DNA of 64,000 nucleotides from Flavobacteriales bacterium (GTDB taxonomy: Bacteria > Bacteroidota > Bacteroidia > Flavobacteriales > Flavobacteriaceae). Below, in pieces: positions 63,894 to 64,000 of the stretch (its first letter is position 1; each line of letters opens with the position of its first letter). Under the pieces are notes generated by a model that saw only the letters and a list, made by a program, of their open reading frames with translations, ran no database searches and was not told the DNA's origin. A program made the position numbers and the translations under genes. The stretch is from NCBI GenBank assembly GCA_027024205.1, contig JALVST010000123.1, positions 1 through 64,000 of the forward strand, given 5' to 3'.

Positions 63894-64000
63894 ATGCTTC
63901 GCGAATACCTGACTCCCTTATCCGGCCACTTCGATTTTAAAGATGCCCGTGAATTCGGTAATATTGGCGGAATGATTCAAGCACATACCATTGATTCTTT
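63894..64000 (+). CDS. 5' end of an unidentified gene cut by the window edge
   Basis: An ATG one base after the topA stop opens a frame of 35 codons to the edge (MLREYLTPLSGHFDFKDARE, then FGNIGGMIQAHTIDS). The close spacing implies co-transcription with topA. The sequence is too short to assign; an arginase/formimidoylglutamase-type protein is possible, as such genes occur near topA in this group, but this is only a guess. Confidence 0.6.
   Translation, partial: MLREYLTPLSGHFDFKDAREFGNIGGMIQAHTIDS

Noticed and set aside
1-64000. tRNA, rRNA, riboswitch or transposase genes
   Set aside because: None was recognised. Intergenic stretches contain repeats and promoters but no cloverleaf, rRNA segment or transposase motif that I could see by eye.

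Overview
This AT-rich window comes from the chromosome of a Bacteroidota bacterium, most likely of the Flavobacteriia type. Evidence for this placement: the Bacteroidota sigma-A promoter -7 box TAnnTTTG lies upstream of about twenty genes; there are type IX secretion and gliding genes (porQ, gldJ) and a T9SS C-terminal sorting domain on a multicopper oxidase; there is a SusC/SusD pair; and Bacteroidota-typical families are present (DUF4286, DUF4301, bacterial GH3, M56 peptidase with a plug-like tail, two UvrA paralogues). No rRNA, tRNA, CRISPR array, prophage or transposase was found.

Layout. 1-1753 is the 5' part of a large secreted protein that runs off the left edge. 1934-5855 is a nonulosonic-acid operon (pseB, pseC, pseF and a tandem GNAT protein) without PseG or PseI. 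5925-10909 carries ruvX, a Nif3-family protein, a coiled-coil protein whose zinc ribbon has lost every cysteine, a two-gene unknown unit and two methyltransferases. 11017-19550 is a copper-tolerance locus: CusB with a heavy-metal-binding domain, a TolC-type channel, an enlarged CusA pump, and a multicopper oxidase apparently exported by T9SS. 19901-20808 is an sdpR/sdpI pair. 21109-24770 holds DUF4301, an Smr protein, a small membrane protein and rocD. 24771-26668 is an accessory stretch with long palindromes and a HigBA-like toxin-antitoxin pair flanked by inverted repeats.

26669-31827 is the topoisomerase IV locus parE-mazE-mazF-parC, with a MazEF module between the two subunits. 32241-34243 is a BlaI/M56 pair preceded by three evenly spaced operator dyads. 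34538-43770 is mostly housekeeping: DUF4286, an unknown membrane protein, GH3, M23 peptidase, L25, prs, porQ-cmk and a RelA/SpoT enzyme. 43930-50227 has two convergent UvrA-type genes flanking an acyltransferase. 50400-55043 is a SusCD pair, followed by a PIF1-type helicase, lipA, a rhomboid protease, gldJ, topA and a gene cut by the right edge.

Intergenic DNA carries several repeat families: a composite palindromic element with five copies, an 8-bp tandem repeat at two loci, a GAAATGACA-type hairpin and an AGACCT-type hairpin. The most unusual items are the mazEF insertion between parE and parC, the 20-bp-phased operator array before blaI, the HigBA cassette with no canonical toxin start codon, the cysteine-free zinc ribbon, and the composite intergenic repeat. 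Nothing here amounts clearly to a wholly new system.
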